64,000 bases of DNA from Viridibacterium sp047600765 (GCA_047600765.1 JASGKF010000001.1:806001-870000); one strand, 5' to 3'. Counted from the stretch's first letter, positions 39,369 through 48,873 are shown. Translations and numbers: made by a program. The notes: a model not told the origin generated them from the letters alone.

Positions 39369-39773
39369 TCAATCGACCGACACGACCACCGTCTGCGCAT
39401 CGTTGCCCAGCGTGACCGCCGCATCGTCGAAGCTCGGCGGACCATACTGCGTCGAAGGATTACGGCTGAAGCCATACGGCTCCTGCGGTTGGCCGACAGA
39501 ATTCGTATCGAGCTTGCCGTTGCTGTTGCGGTCATGGAACACCGCAACGACGTAGCGCCCGGGCACCAGACCCTTGAACACGGTTTCCAGCGAGCCATCC
39601 GCCGGCAGGCGGGCACGACTCACGGCTTGCTTGCTCTTGTAGGACTCGGCCGAGTTGTAGACAGCGATCAACAGATCGCCCTGCTTGCCGCTGACACCGT
39701 CGAACCTGACAGTCAGGTCGGCGGCCTGCACGCTGGCGGCGGCGAGCAGGAAGGGAAGAACGAGGTATTTCAT
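39369..39773 (-). CDS. DUF2141 domain exported protein
   Basis: A 134-residue periplasmic or secreted protein with signal peptide (YLVLPFLLAAASVQAAD). The DUF2141 core is visible: VSGKQGDLLIAVYNSAESYK, then FKGLVPGRYVVAVFHDRNSNGKLDTN and PQEPYGFSRN. The family has a beta-sandwich fold and no proven function. It appears monocistronic. Confidence 0.85.
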   Translation of the reverse strand: MKYLVLPFLLAAASVQAADLTVRFDGVSGKQGDLLIAVYNSAESYKSKQAVSRARLPADGSLETVFKGLVPGRYVVAVFHDRNSNGKLDTNSVGQPQEPYGFSRNPSTQYGPPSFDDAAVTLGNDAQTVVVSVD

Positions 39774-39964
39774 GGAGTGCTCCTGTGTGGTTGGGACAGG
39801 AGCAGATTAGGAAAACTGGTGACGTCACTCACGTGGCATGCGATGAAACGACAGAATGGCGCAGCAGGATGTCGTGGTGGGTGATCGCTGAATGTGAGGG
39901 GTACCTGGAGCCGCAAGTGGAGGTGGCAGCAGGCGCAGACTTTAAGCGCACAACGACTGAACGG

Positions 39965-40444
39965 TTAGCGCCCGTCTTGCGCCTCAAGCAGAAGCATCAA
40001 TGCTTCTTCGCGACCAGCCTCCGAAATGAACAGGGCCGACGTTGCTGCAGCTAACCAACGTACAGCATCAGCTTTGGAACGACGAACCCCCGTTCCCTCA
40101 AGGTAAAGCTTTGCCAGTTCGACCGCAGAGTCTCCATCCCCAAGTTCTGCAGACTTCTTGAACCACTGAAACATCAAACGAAGATTGGAGCGCTCTCTGT
40201 AGAGAATCGCGATATTTGATGCCGCCGCCGCACTGCCTTTCCGGTAAGCGCGCTTATACCAATACATTGCCTTGTCTTTATCTTGTCTGGTACCCAAACC
40301 CTCGTCATAAAAATAGCCAAGATTCAACATGCTGTTTTCTTGTCCTGCATTGGCTGCTTGACTGAACAACTGAAAAGCGCGCGCCGCCTGGTTGCTATCC
40401 CAAGCATCATGAGCCTGCTCTTCCAGATTGTCCGGCGTAGCCAA
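39965..40444 (-). CDS. Sel1-like repeat (tetratricopeptide-type) protein
   Basis: A 159-residue cytosolic protein of three to four Sel1-like helical repeats (SMLNLGYFYDEGLGTRQDKD, AMYWYKRAYRKGSAAAASNI, AVELAKLYLEGTGVRRSKAD). It has no signal peptide. It mediates protein contacts; the function is unknown. Base composition is visibly richer in A and T than the neighbours. The next gene (DUF4265) has the same orientation, which together suggests acquired DNA. Sel1 proteins in such places are sometimes immunity or effector-associated factors. Confidence 0.82.
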   Translation of the reverse strand: MATPDNLEEQAHDAWDSNQAARAFQLFSQAANAGQENSMLNLGYFYDEGLGTRQDKDKAMYWYKRAYRKGSAAAASNIAILYRERSNLRLMFQWFKKSAELGDGDSAVELAKLYLEGTGVRRSKADAVRWLAAATSALFISEAGREEALMLLLEAQDGR

Positions 40445-40539
40445 TGTATGGACTCTAACGGGAACGCAAGCGGGCGCAGGAGTGCATAGCCCGGGGGAGA
40501 CTCAACGCGCAGCCTTGTGAGATCCGCTTGATTGCAGGG

Positions 40540-40995
40540 TTATGCGGCACTTTGCCACCAGCCCAAGGGCGTTCCATCTTCTGCATAGACATTCCCATAC
40601 TCCCAGGCAGCGCCGGGCGTTGAATGAACGAACGCCTCGAATACCTGCTCGATAGCTGGAAAGCCAGGTCCATGTGGGATTGTGTAGGCCAAGCCGTGGC
40701 CGATGTTTCCGTCGAGCCTGCCACCCAGAATCTCTCCTACTTTTCTGGTGAGATCGGGCTCCGCGGAGTCAAGTAGATGCTCAGACAGCACGCGTACCGC
40801 GACACTCCCGGCTCTGCGAACGACTTCAAATGAGCCATCTTCAAATAGTTCGATCTCATCTCCAGCGGCGACGCCGTACGCCAAGCCGGGTGAGAACTCA
40901 ATCACGTATTTGTGCGGCCCTACCTCCGTGACGTATACGGATTCGTAGGCTGGCTGGCCCGAACTCGTTTTTCCAACGAGCAATTTGATATGCAT
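40540..40995 (-). CDS. DUF4265 domain protein
   Basis: A 151-residue cytosolic protein. The pattern EVGPHKYVIEFSPGLAYGVA, then AAGDEIELFEDGSFEVVRRAG and SVAVRVLSEHL fits DUF4265. The C-terminal half is less conserved and ends GTPLGWWQSAA. Function is unknown. It lies about 95 bases upstream of the Sel1 gene with the same AT-richer composition. Confidence 0.75.
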   Translation of the reverse strand: MHIKLLVGKTSSGQPAYESVYVTEVGPHKYVIEFSPGLAYGVAAGDEIELFEDGSFEVVRRAGSVAVRVLSEHLLDSAEPDLTRKVGEILGGRLDGNIGHGLAYTIPHGPGFPAIEQVFEAFVHSTPGAAWEYGNVYAEDGTPLGWWQSAA

Positions 40996-41037
40996 TCCGA
41001 GTTCAGCCTGACGTCAGCTATCCATCACTATCACGTG

Positions 41038-41871
41038 CTACGGCTTGCCCGTCGTACGCGGCACCAGCATGCCGCCATCGAGCCCCAGGGCACGCAGCTT
41101 CTGCTGGGCCGCAGCGGCTTCCTGCTTGTTGGCGAAGGGGCCAATCTGCACGCGCGATTCGATCTGCGCGGGGATGCCGGCGGCGACGAGCTTGTTGCGT
41201 AGCTCTTCGGCATTGCTGTAGTTGGCGAACACACCGGCCTGCACGAGGAAAGCGGGCGGCGTAGCAACTGTGGAATGCGTGGCGCTGCTGGTTGCCGGTG
41301 CGGAGTGCGCAGCCTGGGCCTTGCTGCTGCCCTGCCCGCTTACGGCGGCTGCCACGGCTGGCGCCACTGGGCCGACGCCACGCGTGACGGGTTCGGGCGC
41401 AGGCTGTGGCTTCGCGGCAGGCGCCGACGAGGACGTGCGTTTGCTGGTCTGCCCCAGCACCAGGCGGCCGGAGCTCTCTGCCCTGGCGGCGGTCGGCGCA
41501 CTCGCCGGGACGCCCAGCGCGGTGGGATCGGTCGTCTCCTCGGGCACGGCCGACGCAGCCTGAGGCATGGTTTTCTGGTCGGCCAGCACAGCGGACTGGA
41601 TCTGGGCGGCTTCTTCCGAAGTCTTGAGGGCGCGGCGGGCAGCCTCTTCGAGGCTTTCGGCCGGCGGGTTGTCGGCGCGCGGCGCGGCGGTGATCGGCTT
41701 GACGACCTGCGCCGTGGGCGCGGGTTCGGTGGTGGTGCTGCTCTCGCTGAGGATCAGCGCGAGGATCACGATGAGGGCGACGGCTGCCGCCAGCGCGATC
41801 TTGATCATCATGTGCTGGCGCGAACGGCGCAGTTCGTCCTCTTCGCGGGCTTGTTGCAGCACTTCAGGCAT
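41038..41871 (-). CDS. SPOR domain inner-membrane protein
   Basis: A 277-residue protein with a cytosolic start, one membrane helix (residues 22-43), a long Ala/Pro/Ser-rich periplasmic linker (about 50-195), and a C-terminal SPOR domain (from PAFLVQAGVFANYSNAEELR to PRTTGKP) that binds denuded peptidoglycan glycans. Start ATG 41871 overlaps the DUF2802 end by eight bases. The frame is open upstream to 41892, but ATG 41871 has GGGGA in front. Likely septal or envelope role. Confidence 0.87.
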   Translation of the reverse strand: MPEVLQQAREEDELRRSRQHMMIKIALAAAVALIVILALILSESSTTTEPAPTAQVVKPITAAPRADNPPAESLEEAARRALKTSEEAAQIQSAVLADQKTMPQAASAVPEETTDPTALGVPASAPTAARAESSGRLVLGQTSKRTSSSAPAAKPQPAPEPVTRGVGPVAPAVAAAVSGQGSSKAQAAHSAPATSSATHSTVATPPAFLVQAGVFANYSNAEELRNKLVAAGIPAQIESRVQIGPFANKQEAAAAQQKLRALGLDGGMLVPRTTGKP

Positions 41872-42469
41872 GGCGGTCCCCCGTGACGTCATCGGCTTGA
41901 TCGGTCTGTCCCTGGCTCAGGGCGCGCACCAGCTCGGCCTCGGCCACCGAGATGCCGCAGCGCTCGGCCACGGCCTGGGCGTCGTAACCGCTGCGCATCA
42001 GCGAGACGGCTTCGGCGTAGGCCGGCGATACGCGGCTGGCGGCACGCACGGCGGCGAGCTCTTCGCGCAGTGCATAGACTTCCTCGGAAAGTTGCATCAG
42101 ACGGTCGCGCTGTTCGTCGACGAGGTGGCGCATCTGGCGGACTTCGAGCAGGGCATCAAAGCCGAAGCTGGATGCGTCCGGCTCCTGCGGACGGGCGGCA
42201 CGCGGCGGGGGTTCTTCGTCTTCTTCGACGGGGGCGCTGCCGGACAAGGACACGACGGCATCGGCGTTGGTATCAACCTCTTCGGCAGACATGACGCCGT
42301 ACTTGGCATCCAGGGTGCTCGACAGGTCGGGCGTGAAGCGATCGATGTCGCGGTAGAGCGGATCGTTGTCGCGTGCGCCGGGGGGCGTGGGCATGCGCCG
42401 CAGGCGATAGAGTTGCACGATCACGTAGACGCACAACAGCAGCAGCAGAACGATCAGTACGATTCGCAA
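41864..42469 (-). CDS. DUF2802 membrane protein
   Basis: A 201-residue protein with an N-terminal membrane helix (RIVLIVLLLLLCVYVIVQLY), a charged coiled coil (LVDEQRDRLMQLSEEVYALR and beyond), and a C-terminal helix-turn-helix-like DUF2802 segment (SLMRSGYDAQAVAERCGISV). It is coupled to the SPOR gene, which suggests a joint role at the envelope. In other bacteria this family often lies near motility or division genes. Confidence 0.82.
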   Translation of the reverse strand: MRIVLIVLLLLLCVYVIVQLYRLRRMPTPPGARDNDPLYRDIDRFTPDLSSTLDAKYGVMSAEEVDTNADAVVSLSGSAPVEEDEEPPPRAARPQEPDASSFGFDALLEVRQMRHLVDEQRDRLMQLSEEVYALREELAAVRAASRVSPAYAEAVSLMRSGYDAQAVAERCGISVAEAELVRALSQGQTDQADDVTGDRHA

Positions 42470-42588
42470 GTGGCGGTCCCCTTCGCGCGGTGTTGACGAG
42501 CACCATCTGCCGCGCTCTGGGAGGCGATAATACGTGTTGCGACGCTGCTTTTCAAAGCCCGCCCGGCCCCCTCGCCCCTGGTAAAGCC

Positions 42589-43360
42589 ATGTCTTTTTAC
42601 TTCATCGCCAAGAAAATCCTCGGCACCCTGCTGATTCCGCCCCTGGTTCTACTGGCTACCCATCGTGCTGGGGCTGATCCTGCAGCGGCGCTGGAAGCGC
42701 ACCGGGCTGAGCCTGACCTGGGGTGGCGTGGTGCTGGGCCTGTTCCTGTGCACACCGGCCACGGTGCAGCTGATCACGGCGCCACTGGAGACGCACCCGC
42801 CCATCGACGAGCCGGACGCCAAACGCGCGCAGGCCATCGTGATCCTCGGCGGCGGGCAGCGCCGCGCCAACCCGGAGTACGACGGCAAGCCCACGGTCAA
42901 CCGCATCACCCTGGAACGCGTGCGCTTCGGCGCGCAGCTGGCGCGCATGACGGGCCTGCCCATCCTCGTGTCGGGCGGCGCACCGACCGGCACGACGCCG
43001 GAAGCCGAGCTGATGGGGCGCGTGCTGACCATCGACTTCCGCCAGCCACCGCAATGGGTGGAAGCGGGCTCACTGGACACCTCGGAAAACGCAGTGAATT
43101 CAGCCGCGATGCTGCGCGGCTTCAAGATCGAACGCATCGCCCTGGTCACGCATGCGGCACACATGCGGCGCGCCGTCGAAGAATTCCGGGCACAGGGGCT
43201 GGAGGTGATTCCTGCACCCATGGGCTTCATGGGCGATGGCACGCTGGGCGAAGAGTTCTTCGACTACCTGCCCAACAACACCTCGGCCTACACGGGCTGG
43301 TATGCCATGCACGAATGGCTGGGCATAGGCGTGCAGAAGATCCGCTTCGCCTTCCGCTAG
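42589..43360 (+). CDS. YdcF/ElyC-type DUF218 protein, one-base frameshift near the start
   Basis: Inner-membrane protein with a periplasmic DUF218 domain, about 256 residues if repaired. ATG 42589 opens MSFYFIAKKILGTLLIPPL, and the frame then derails. The downstream frame reads WLPIVLGLILQRRWKRTGLS. Removing one G of the pair at 42645-42646 joins them as PPLFYWLPIVLGL. Two N-terminal helices are followed by AIVILGGGQRRANPEYDGKP, VSGGAPTGTTPEAELM, and ALVTHAAHMRRAVEEF, typical of DUF218. ElyC relatives act in peptidoglycan and undecaprenyl-lipid metabolism. The second frame alone could begin at GTG 42665. Confidence 0.83.
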
Positions 43361-43377
43361 CTCTGCCGCGTAGCCAC

Positions 43378-43455
43378 GTAGGGTGGATAAGCGCAGCGCA
43401 TCCACGCGTTGAGGTTTAGCGCAATGGTGGATGCGCTATCGCTTATCCACCCTAC
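43378..43455. repeat. Intergenic inverted repeat (GTAGGGTGGATAAGC type)
   Basis: GTAGGGTGGATAAGCGC... at 43378-43405 and its near-perfect complement at 43427-43455 enclose a 21-base loop. The unit GGGTGGATAAGCGCAGCGCA is a widely dispersed proteobacterial intergenic repeat. It lies between the convergent YdcF and thiolase genes and may end both transcripts. Confidence 0.85.
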
Positions 43456-43465
43456 TTCAAGCTTT

Positions 43466-44668
43466 CTAGCAGCGCTCGAACAACCCCGCAGCCCCCATGC
43501 CCGTACCGATGCACATGGTGACCATGCCGTACCTGAGCCCCGGATTGCGCTGCATCGCGCTCATCAGCGTAGCGACGCGAATGGCACCAGTCGCCCCCAA
43601 CGGGTGACCCAGTGCAATCGCACCGCCTTGCGGATTGACCTTGGTGGGGTCCAGCCCCAGCGTCTTGATGACGGCCAGTGCCTGCGCGGCAAACGCTTCG
43701 TTGAGCTCGATCCAGTCCAGCGCGTCTTGCGCCACGCCAGCACGCTTGAGCACCTTCGGGATCGCTTCTACCGGGCCAATGCCCATCACTTCGGGCGGCA
43801 CACCGGCGACCGAGAAACCGCTGTACTTCGCGATGGGCTTGAGGTTGTAGCGCTTGAGCGCCGCTTCGCTCATCAGCAGCACAGCCGCTGCGCCATCCGA
43901 CATCTGCGAGCTGTTGCCCGCCGTCACGCTACCCTTGGCCGCGAACACCGTGCGCAGCTTGGCGAGCCCTTCGAGCGAACTGTCAGGGCGCGGGCCTTCA
44001 TCGTGCTCGAACAGCTTCTCGACCACGCGCACCGTACTGGTCCTGAAATCCGGCAGCTGCTCACGCACCAGGTAAGGCGTGATCTCATCACTGAACTGCC
44101 CTGCCGCAATCGCCGCGCAAGCCTTCTGGTGTGAAGCCATCGCGAAGGCATCCTGCTCGTCGCGCGTCACCTTGTATTGCTGCGCCACACGCTCGGCCGT
44201 GAGGCCCATGCCATAGGCGATGGCGAGATTCTCGTCACGCTCGAAGACGGCCGGGTTCATCGCCACCTTGTTGCCCATCATCTGCGGCATGACGGTCATC
44301 GACTCAGTGCCGGCGCCAATCATCACGTCGGCCTCACCGAGCTGGATGCGCGTTGCCGCATCGGCGACGGCATTGACGCCGGACGAGCAGAAGCGATTGA
44401 TCGTGATGCCCGGCACCGTATCCGGGAAACCCGCCAGCAGCAGGCCGATGCGCGCCACGTTCATGCCTTGCTCGGCTTCGGGCATCGCACAGCCGACGAC
44501 GACGTCGCCAATCTCCTTGAGATCCAGCCCCGGCGCCTTGGCGACCACGGCGCGCAACACGTGCGCCAGCATGTCATCGGGCCGCACGCTGCGGAACGCG
44601 CCCTTGCGCTTGGCCACCGGCGTGCGCGTGGCGGCAACGATGTAGGCATCCTGAATCTGTTTGCTCAT
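43466..44668 (-). CDS. Acetyl-CoA C-acyltransferase (thiolase)
   Basis: Final beta-oxidation step, cleaving 3-ketoacyl-CoA to acetyl-CoA and a shortened acyl-CoA; 400 residues. The acylated Cys 94 is in INRFCSSGVNAV, the His in GGAIALGHPLGATGAIR, and the second Cys in TMCIGTGMGAAG. It follows the FadN-type gene by about 20 bases, the normal arrangement of a hydratase/dehydrogenase with its thiolase. Confidence 0.94.
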   Translation of the reverse strand: MSKQIQDAYIVAATRTPVAKRKGAFRSVRPDDMLAHVLRAVVAKAPGLDLKEIGDVVVGCAMPEAEQGMNVARIGLLLAGFPDTVPGITINRFCSSGVNAVADAATRIQLGEADVMIGAGTESMTVMPQMMGNKVAMNPAVFERDENLAIAYGMGLTAERVAQQYKVTRDEQDAFAMASHQKACAAIAAGQFSDEITPYLVREQLPDFRTSTVRVVEKLFEHDEGPRPDSSLEGLAKLRTVFAAKGSVTAGNSSQMSDGAAAVLLMSEAALKRYNLKPIAKYSGFSVAGVPPEVMGIGPVEAIPKVLKRAGVAQDALDWIELNEAFAAQALAVIKTLGLDPTKVNPQGGAIALGHPLGATGAIRVATLMSAMQRNPGLRYGMVTMCIGTGMGAAGLFERC

Positions 44669-44688
44669 GGTGTTCTCCTGAATGCCTG

Positions 44689-47079
44689 TCAGTTACGCAG
44701 CGGCTTGCCGGTTTCCAGCATGTGTACGAGTCGCGCCTGCGTCTCGGGTGTCTTGAGCAGCTCGACGAACTCGTAGCGCTCCACGTCCAGCAACCACTTC
44801 TCGCTGACCAGTGTTCCGCTCTCGACCGCACCGCCGCACAAGGCCATGGCCACCGACTTCGACACGCGGTAGTCGTGCTTGGTGATCATGCCGCCCTCAA
44901 GCATGTTGATGAGCATCATCTCCAGCGTCGCGATGCCACCACGCCCCGCCACCGGTACGCCAGCGGGTGGCAGCTTCGGCCGATAGCCTGCGGCAGCGAT
45001 GCCCAGCGCCGTCTTGCGTGATACGTGCAGCAACTCGTGCGGGTTGAACAGCACGATGTCGTGATCACGCAGCAGGGCCAGCTCCTTGGCGTTCTTGGCA
45101 CTCTTAGACACGTTGGCCATGGCGATTGTCTGGAAGACGTTCTGCAGCCAGATCATCGGATCATTGGTCGCCGTGCGCGCAGCCATCTCGGCCGTGCGGA
45201 TCGCGAATTCCTTGCAACCACCGCCAGCAGGGATCAGGCCTACGCCCACCTCGACGAGACCGATGTAACTCTCCAGCGCCGCAACGACGCGCGTGCTGTG
45301 CATGACGATCTCGCAACCGCCACCCAGTGCCATGCCCTGCACGGCCGAGATCACCGGCACCTGCGAATACTTGATGGTCTGCGACATCTGCTGGAACTTG
45401 GCGACGATGCCTTCCAGCGTCACGAAGTCGCCCGCTTCGAGAACGGGACGGATCTGCTTGAGGTTGGCACCCACCGAAAACGGCGCCGTCGGCTGCCAGA
45501 TCACGAGCCCCGAGTAGTCCTTCTCGGCGCGATGTACAGCCTCGATGATGCCGTCGAGCACAACAGGGCCCACTGCGCACATCTTGCTCTTGAACGACAG
45601 CACCGGCACATGCTTGCCATCGTCGTCATCCAGCGTCCACATGCGGACTTCGTCGTTCTCCCACAACGTGCGGCCGTACTGCTGCACATCGACTTCGCCA
45701 GCGACCCGTTCCGGGAACAACTGTCGTTCATACACAGGCAGGGACGACCTGCCCTGCACGACGCCACTGCGTGCATCGAAAGAGCCTTGCGGCGTATGCA
45801 CGCCTTCATGGTTGAACACCCAGGCCGGCAGAGGCGCATCGCTCATCGCATGGCCCGCCTGGATGTCATCGCGAATCGCCTCGGCAATCGCTTTCCAGCC
45901 TGCGGCCTGCCAAGTCTCGAACGGCCCCTGTGCCCAGCCAAAACCCCAGCGCATCGCGAAATCGACATCGCGCGCGTTGTGTGCGATGTGCGGTAAATGC
46001 AGGGCGACGTAATGGAAGACGTCGCGGAATATGGACCACAGGAACTGCGCCTGCGGATGCGTGCTCGCACGCAGCTTTGCAAAGCGGACCGCAGGGCTCT
46101 TCTCCTTGAAGATGGCCGCAACCTCCTCGGCCACCTCGGCACCACTGTCGCGGTAGTCTTGCTTTGCCAGATCGACCACCTTGATCTGCTTGCCGTCCTT
46201 GCGATAGATGCCGGCCTTGGTCTTCTGGCCCAGCGCACCTTTGGCAATCAACGCAGCAAGCCAGTCCGGCGTCTTGTAATACTTTGCCCAAGGGTCGTCG
46301 GGCAGGTTGTCGGTCATCGTCTTCACGACGTGCACCAGCGTATCGAGGCCGACCACATCGGCCGTGCGATAGGTAGCGCTCTTGGGGCGACCGATCAGCG
46401 GCCCCGTCAGTGCATCGGCTTCATCGAAGCCCAGGCCGAGGCGCTGCGTGTGATGCATCACCGCGAGGATGGAGAACACACCGACGCGATTGGCCACGAA
46501 GTTGGGCGTATCGAGCGCGCGCACCACGCCCTTGCCCAAGGTGGTGGTCAGGAAGGTCTCGAGATTGTCGAGCAGTTCGCTGTCCGTGCCATGGCAGGGG
46601 ATCAGTTCCACCAGCGACATGTAGCGCGGCGGATTGAAGAAGTGCACGCCGCAGAAGCGCGGCCGCAGGCTGGCCGGGCAACCTTCTGCGAGCTTGTTGA
46701 TCGACAGGCCCGAGGTATTCGTTGCGAAGATCGCGTCACCGCGGACATGCGGCGCCACCTTCTGGTAGAGATCGAGCTTCCACTCCAGCCGCTCCGCAAT
46801 CGCCTCGATGATGAGGTCGCACTCTGCGAGTTGCGCCACGTGCTGATCGTAGTTCGCAGCCTCGATGTACTGCACGCGGTCGGCCGTCGCCAGCGGCGAA
46901 GGCTCCAGTTTCTTCAAGCCATCGATACCGCGACGGGCGATGCCGCTGGGGTCACCCTCTTTCGATGCGAGATCGAACAGCACGACGGGGATTTCGGCGT
47001 TCGCGCAGTGCGCAGCAATCTGCGCACCCATCACGCCGGCGCCCAGCACGGCCACCTTGCGGATCTGGAAGTTGCTCAT
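44689..47079 (-). CDS. 3-hydroxyacyl-CoA dehydrogenase / enoyl-CoA hydratase, FadN-type domain order
   Basis: Bifunctional beta-oxidation enzyme of 796 residues. The NAD-binding dehydrogenase is at the N-terminus (VAVLGAGVMGAQIAAHCANA, then IFATNTSGLSINKLAEG and FCGVHFFNPPRYMSLVE) and the crotonase domain is C-terminal (FSVGANLKQIRP, PVISAVQGMALGGGCEIVMH). This is the order of Bacillus FadN and opposite to FadB/FadJ. Start ATG 47079 has AAGGA upstream. It is coupled to the following thiolase. The neighbouring fadJ gene supplies the opposite order, so two parallel systems exist here. Confidence 0.92.
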   Translation of the reverse strand: MSNFQIRKVAVLGAGVMGAQIAAHCANAEIPVVLFDLASKEGDPSGIARRGIDGLKKLEPSPLATADRVQYIEAANYDQHVAQLAECDLIIEAIAERLEWKLDLYQKVAPHVRGDAIFATNTSGLSINKLAEGCPASLRPRFCGVHFFNPPRYMSLVELIPCHGTDSELLDNLETFLTTTLGKGVVRALDTPNFVANRVGVFSILAVMHHTQRLGLGFDEADALTGPLIGRPKSATYRTADVVGLDTLVHVVKTMTDNLPDDPWAKYYKTPDWLAALIAKGALGQKTKAGIYRKDGKQIKVVDLAKQDYRDSGAEVAEEVAAIFKEKSPAVRFAKLRASTHPQAQFLWSIFRDVFHYVALHLPHIAHNARDVDFAMRWGFGWAQGPFETWQAAGWKAIAEAIRDDIQAGHAMSDAPLPAWVFNHEGVHTPQGSFDARSGVVQGRSSLPVYERQLFPERVAGEVDVQQYGRTLWENDEVRMWTLDDDDGKHVPVLSFKSKMCAVGPVVLDGIIEAVHRAEKDYSGLVIWQPTAPFSVGANLKQIRPVLEAGDFVTLEGIVAKFQQMSQTIKYSQVPVISAVQGMALGGGCEIVMHSTRVVAALESYIGLVEVGVGLIPAGGGCKEFAIRTAEMAARTATNDPMIWLQNVFQTIAMANVSKSAKNAKELALLRDHDIVLFNPHELLHVSRKTALGIAAAGYRPKLPPAGVPVAGRGGIATLEMMLINMLEGGMITKHDYRVSKSVAMALCGGAVESGTLVSEKWLLDVERYEFVELLKTPETQARLVHMLETGKPLRN

Positions 47080-47156
47080 GGAAGCATCCTTGATGACAGC
47101 GGCCCCTGCATGACGCCGCAAATAGGACGGAGAAAAACAGCTGGAACGGACAACAA

Positions 47157-47180
47157 GCGGGGCAGCTTGCGCTGCCCCGC
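47157..47180 (-). terminator. Hairpin after fadL (candidate minus-strand terminator)
   Basis: GCGGGGCAGC and GCTGCCCCGC form a perfect ten-base stem with a four-base loop. On the minus strand it is followed by TTGTTGT, a weak T-run, so partial termination or mRNA stabilisation between fadL and the FadN-type gene is likely. Confidence 0.6.
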
Positions 47181-47187
47181 GCCGGCA

Positions 47188-48438
47188 TCAGAAGGCCAGC
47201 GAGTACTGCGCACCAAAGATGGTGACGCTACCACTGTAAACACCGGCAACACGACCACGACCCGCAGAGCTCTGATTGTTGTCGACCTTCGTATCGCGCA
47301 GGTAGAGGTAGGCCGCACCAATGTCGACGGTGGAGTTCTTGTCCATCTTCCACTGCGTACCGAGCGACACCCAGATGCGGTCATTGTCAGGTAGCGACAC
47401 CAGGCGCTCTTCGGTGCTTCGCACCGGAGACTGATCGTAAGCGACGCCATACTTCACTTTCCAGGCGCTATTAAGCTTCTGCGTCGCGCCCAGCGCTACA
47501 CGCCAGGTGTTGCGGAAATGGGCATCCAGAGTCTGCGCAGTCGTACCCTCGCTCGCACCACTCGTGCGCACGATGGGCACGGTGTTGATGCGTGACCAGT
47601 AAGTATGCGAGACATCACCAAGCATCTCCCAGTCATCCGACAACTGCTGCCTGATACTAAGGATTGCGGTATCCGGCAGGGTAATGCGGGCTTCGGCCAT
47701 CGACTCTGCAGCCGGATTGGAAGACAGCAGCATGCCCTGAAGCTTGTGTTTGATTTTGGAGCGATAAGACAAACCGATGTCCATGTTGTCGCTCACTTTG
47801 AACAAGCCGCCGGCATTCCAGCCCCATCCTTCACTGGTTGCGTTGAGTGTTACGGTGGTTGTCGGTGCGACGACAGCAGCCATACGACGATACTCAGCTT
47901 CCATACGCTGCCAGTTCAAGCCGAAGCCAAGCGAAACCCGATCGCCGATCTTGTAGGCCAGGGACGGATTGATATTGAGTGTCTTGATCTCGAAGCTCAG
48001 CGACTGGAAGCGGCCCACCCAGTCCGGGCTGTATTCGGTTTTGAGACCAAAGGGCACGCTGACACCCACACCGAAGAACAGGTTGTCGCTCAAGCCGACA
48101 GAACCGTAACCATTAGGGACAAGAGCCGGATCACCCGCGTCGCCACCATCAGTACCGGTGGCGGTAGGCGCATTTGAGCTACCGTCATTGCTGAACTTGT
48201 AGCTTGGCTTGATGTAGTTACCACCCAGCGAGACTTCACGCTTCTGCAGACGGGTCATGCCTGCAGGGTTATAGAAGATGATGCTGGCGTTCTCCGACAC
48301 CGCAGCGGAACCGGCGTACGAGTTCCCCAGGCCACTGGCGTTCTGCTCCAGCAGCTGGAAGCCGGACGCCTGTGCAGCGCCTGCCACGAGTAACGGCAGG
48401 GCAGAAGCCACCGAGCGGCAAATCAGTTTCTTGTTCAT
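47188..48438 (-). CDS. fadL: Long-chain fatty acid outer-membrane transporter (FadL/OmpP1)
   Basis: A 416-residue barrel that lets long-chain fatty acids cross the outer membrane. Signal peptide ends AGAAQA. The family N-terminus SGFQLLEQNASGLGNSYAG forms the plug, with AAVSENASIIFYNPAGMTRL after it, and the protein ends YSLAF with the C-terminal Phe. It starts only 33 bases after the thioesterase stop, so it probably shares the transcript with the upstream fatty-acid genes. Confidence 0.93.
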   Translation of the reverse strand: MNKKLICRSVASALPLLVAGAAQASGFQLLEQNASGLGNSYAGSAAVSENASIIFYNPAGMTRLQKREVSLGGNYIKPSYKFSNDGSSNAPTATGTDGGDAGDPALVPNGYGSVGLSDNLFFGVGVSVPFGLKTEYSPDWVGRFQSLSFEIKTLNINPSLAYKIGDRVSLGFGLNWQRMEAEYRRMAAVVAPTTTVTLNATSEGWGWNAGGLFKVSDNMDIGLSYRSKIKHKLQGMLLSSNPAAESMAEARITLPDTAILSIRQQLSDDWEMLGDVSHTYWSRINTVPIVRTSGASEGTTAQTLDAHFRNTWRVALGATQKLNSAWKVKYGVAYDQSPVRSTEERLVSLPDNDRIWVSLGTQWKMDKNSTVDIGAAYLYLRDTKVDNNQSSAGRGRVAGVYSGSVTIFGAQYSLAF

Positions 48439-48471
48439 ATGTAGGTGTCTCCTATCGGATCAAAGGCTCTC

Positions 48472-48873
48472 TCAGAGAGGTGGTAAAGGCCGCTTGGCGC
48501 CACGGTTATCGATGGCCACGTAAGTCAGTGTGGCCTCGGTCACCTTGACGACCTTCGGGTCGGCAGGGTCGCGCTCTGAGTACACCTCCACGTCCACGGT
48601 CATGGAGGTCGTGCCCTCCTTGACGATGTGTGCGTAGAAGCTCACCAGGTCGCTTTTGAAAACGGGTTCCTTGAACGTGAAGGCATTCACTGCGACGGTC
48701 ACGATGCGCCCCTTGGCGCGACGTGCTGCGGGGATGGAGCCGGCGAGGTCGACGTGCGCCATGATCCAGCCGCCGAACACATCGCCGGCAGCATTGAGAT
48801 CCTTGGGCATGGGAATCACGCGCAATACCGGCTCGCGGTTGGGTAGTTCGACACGGACAATCTCGTCACTCAT
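48472..48873 (-). CDS. Acyl-CoA thioesterase (YciA type hotdog fold)
   Basis: A 133-residue hotdog-fold thioesterase that hydrolyses acyl-CoA. Family marks are LRVIPMPKDLNAAGDVFGGW, IMAHVDLAGSIPA and VAVNAFTFKEPVFKSDLVSF. The ATG overlaps the fadJ stop (ATGA). It may relieve CoA trapping during fatty-acid breakdown. Confidence 0.9.
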   Translation of the reverse strand: MSDEIVRVELPNREPVLRVIPMPKDLNAAGDVFGGWIMAHVDLAGSIPAARRAKGRIVTVAVNAFTFKEPVFKSDLVSFYAHIVKEGTTSMTVDVEVYSERDPADPKVVKVTEATLTYVAIDNRGAKRPLPPL

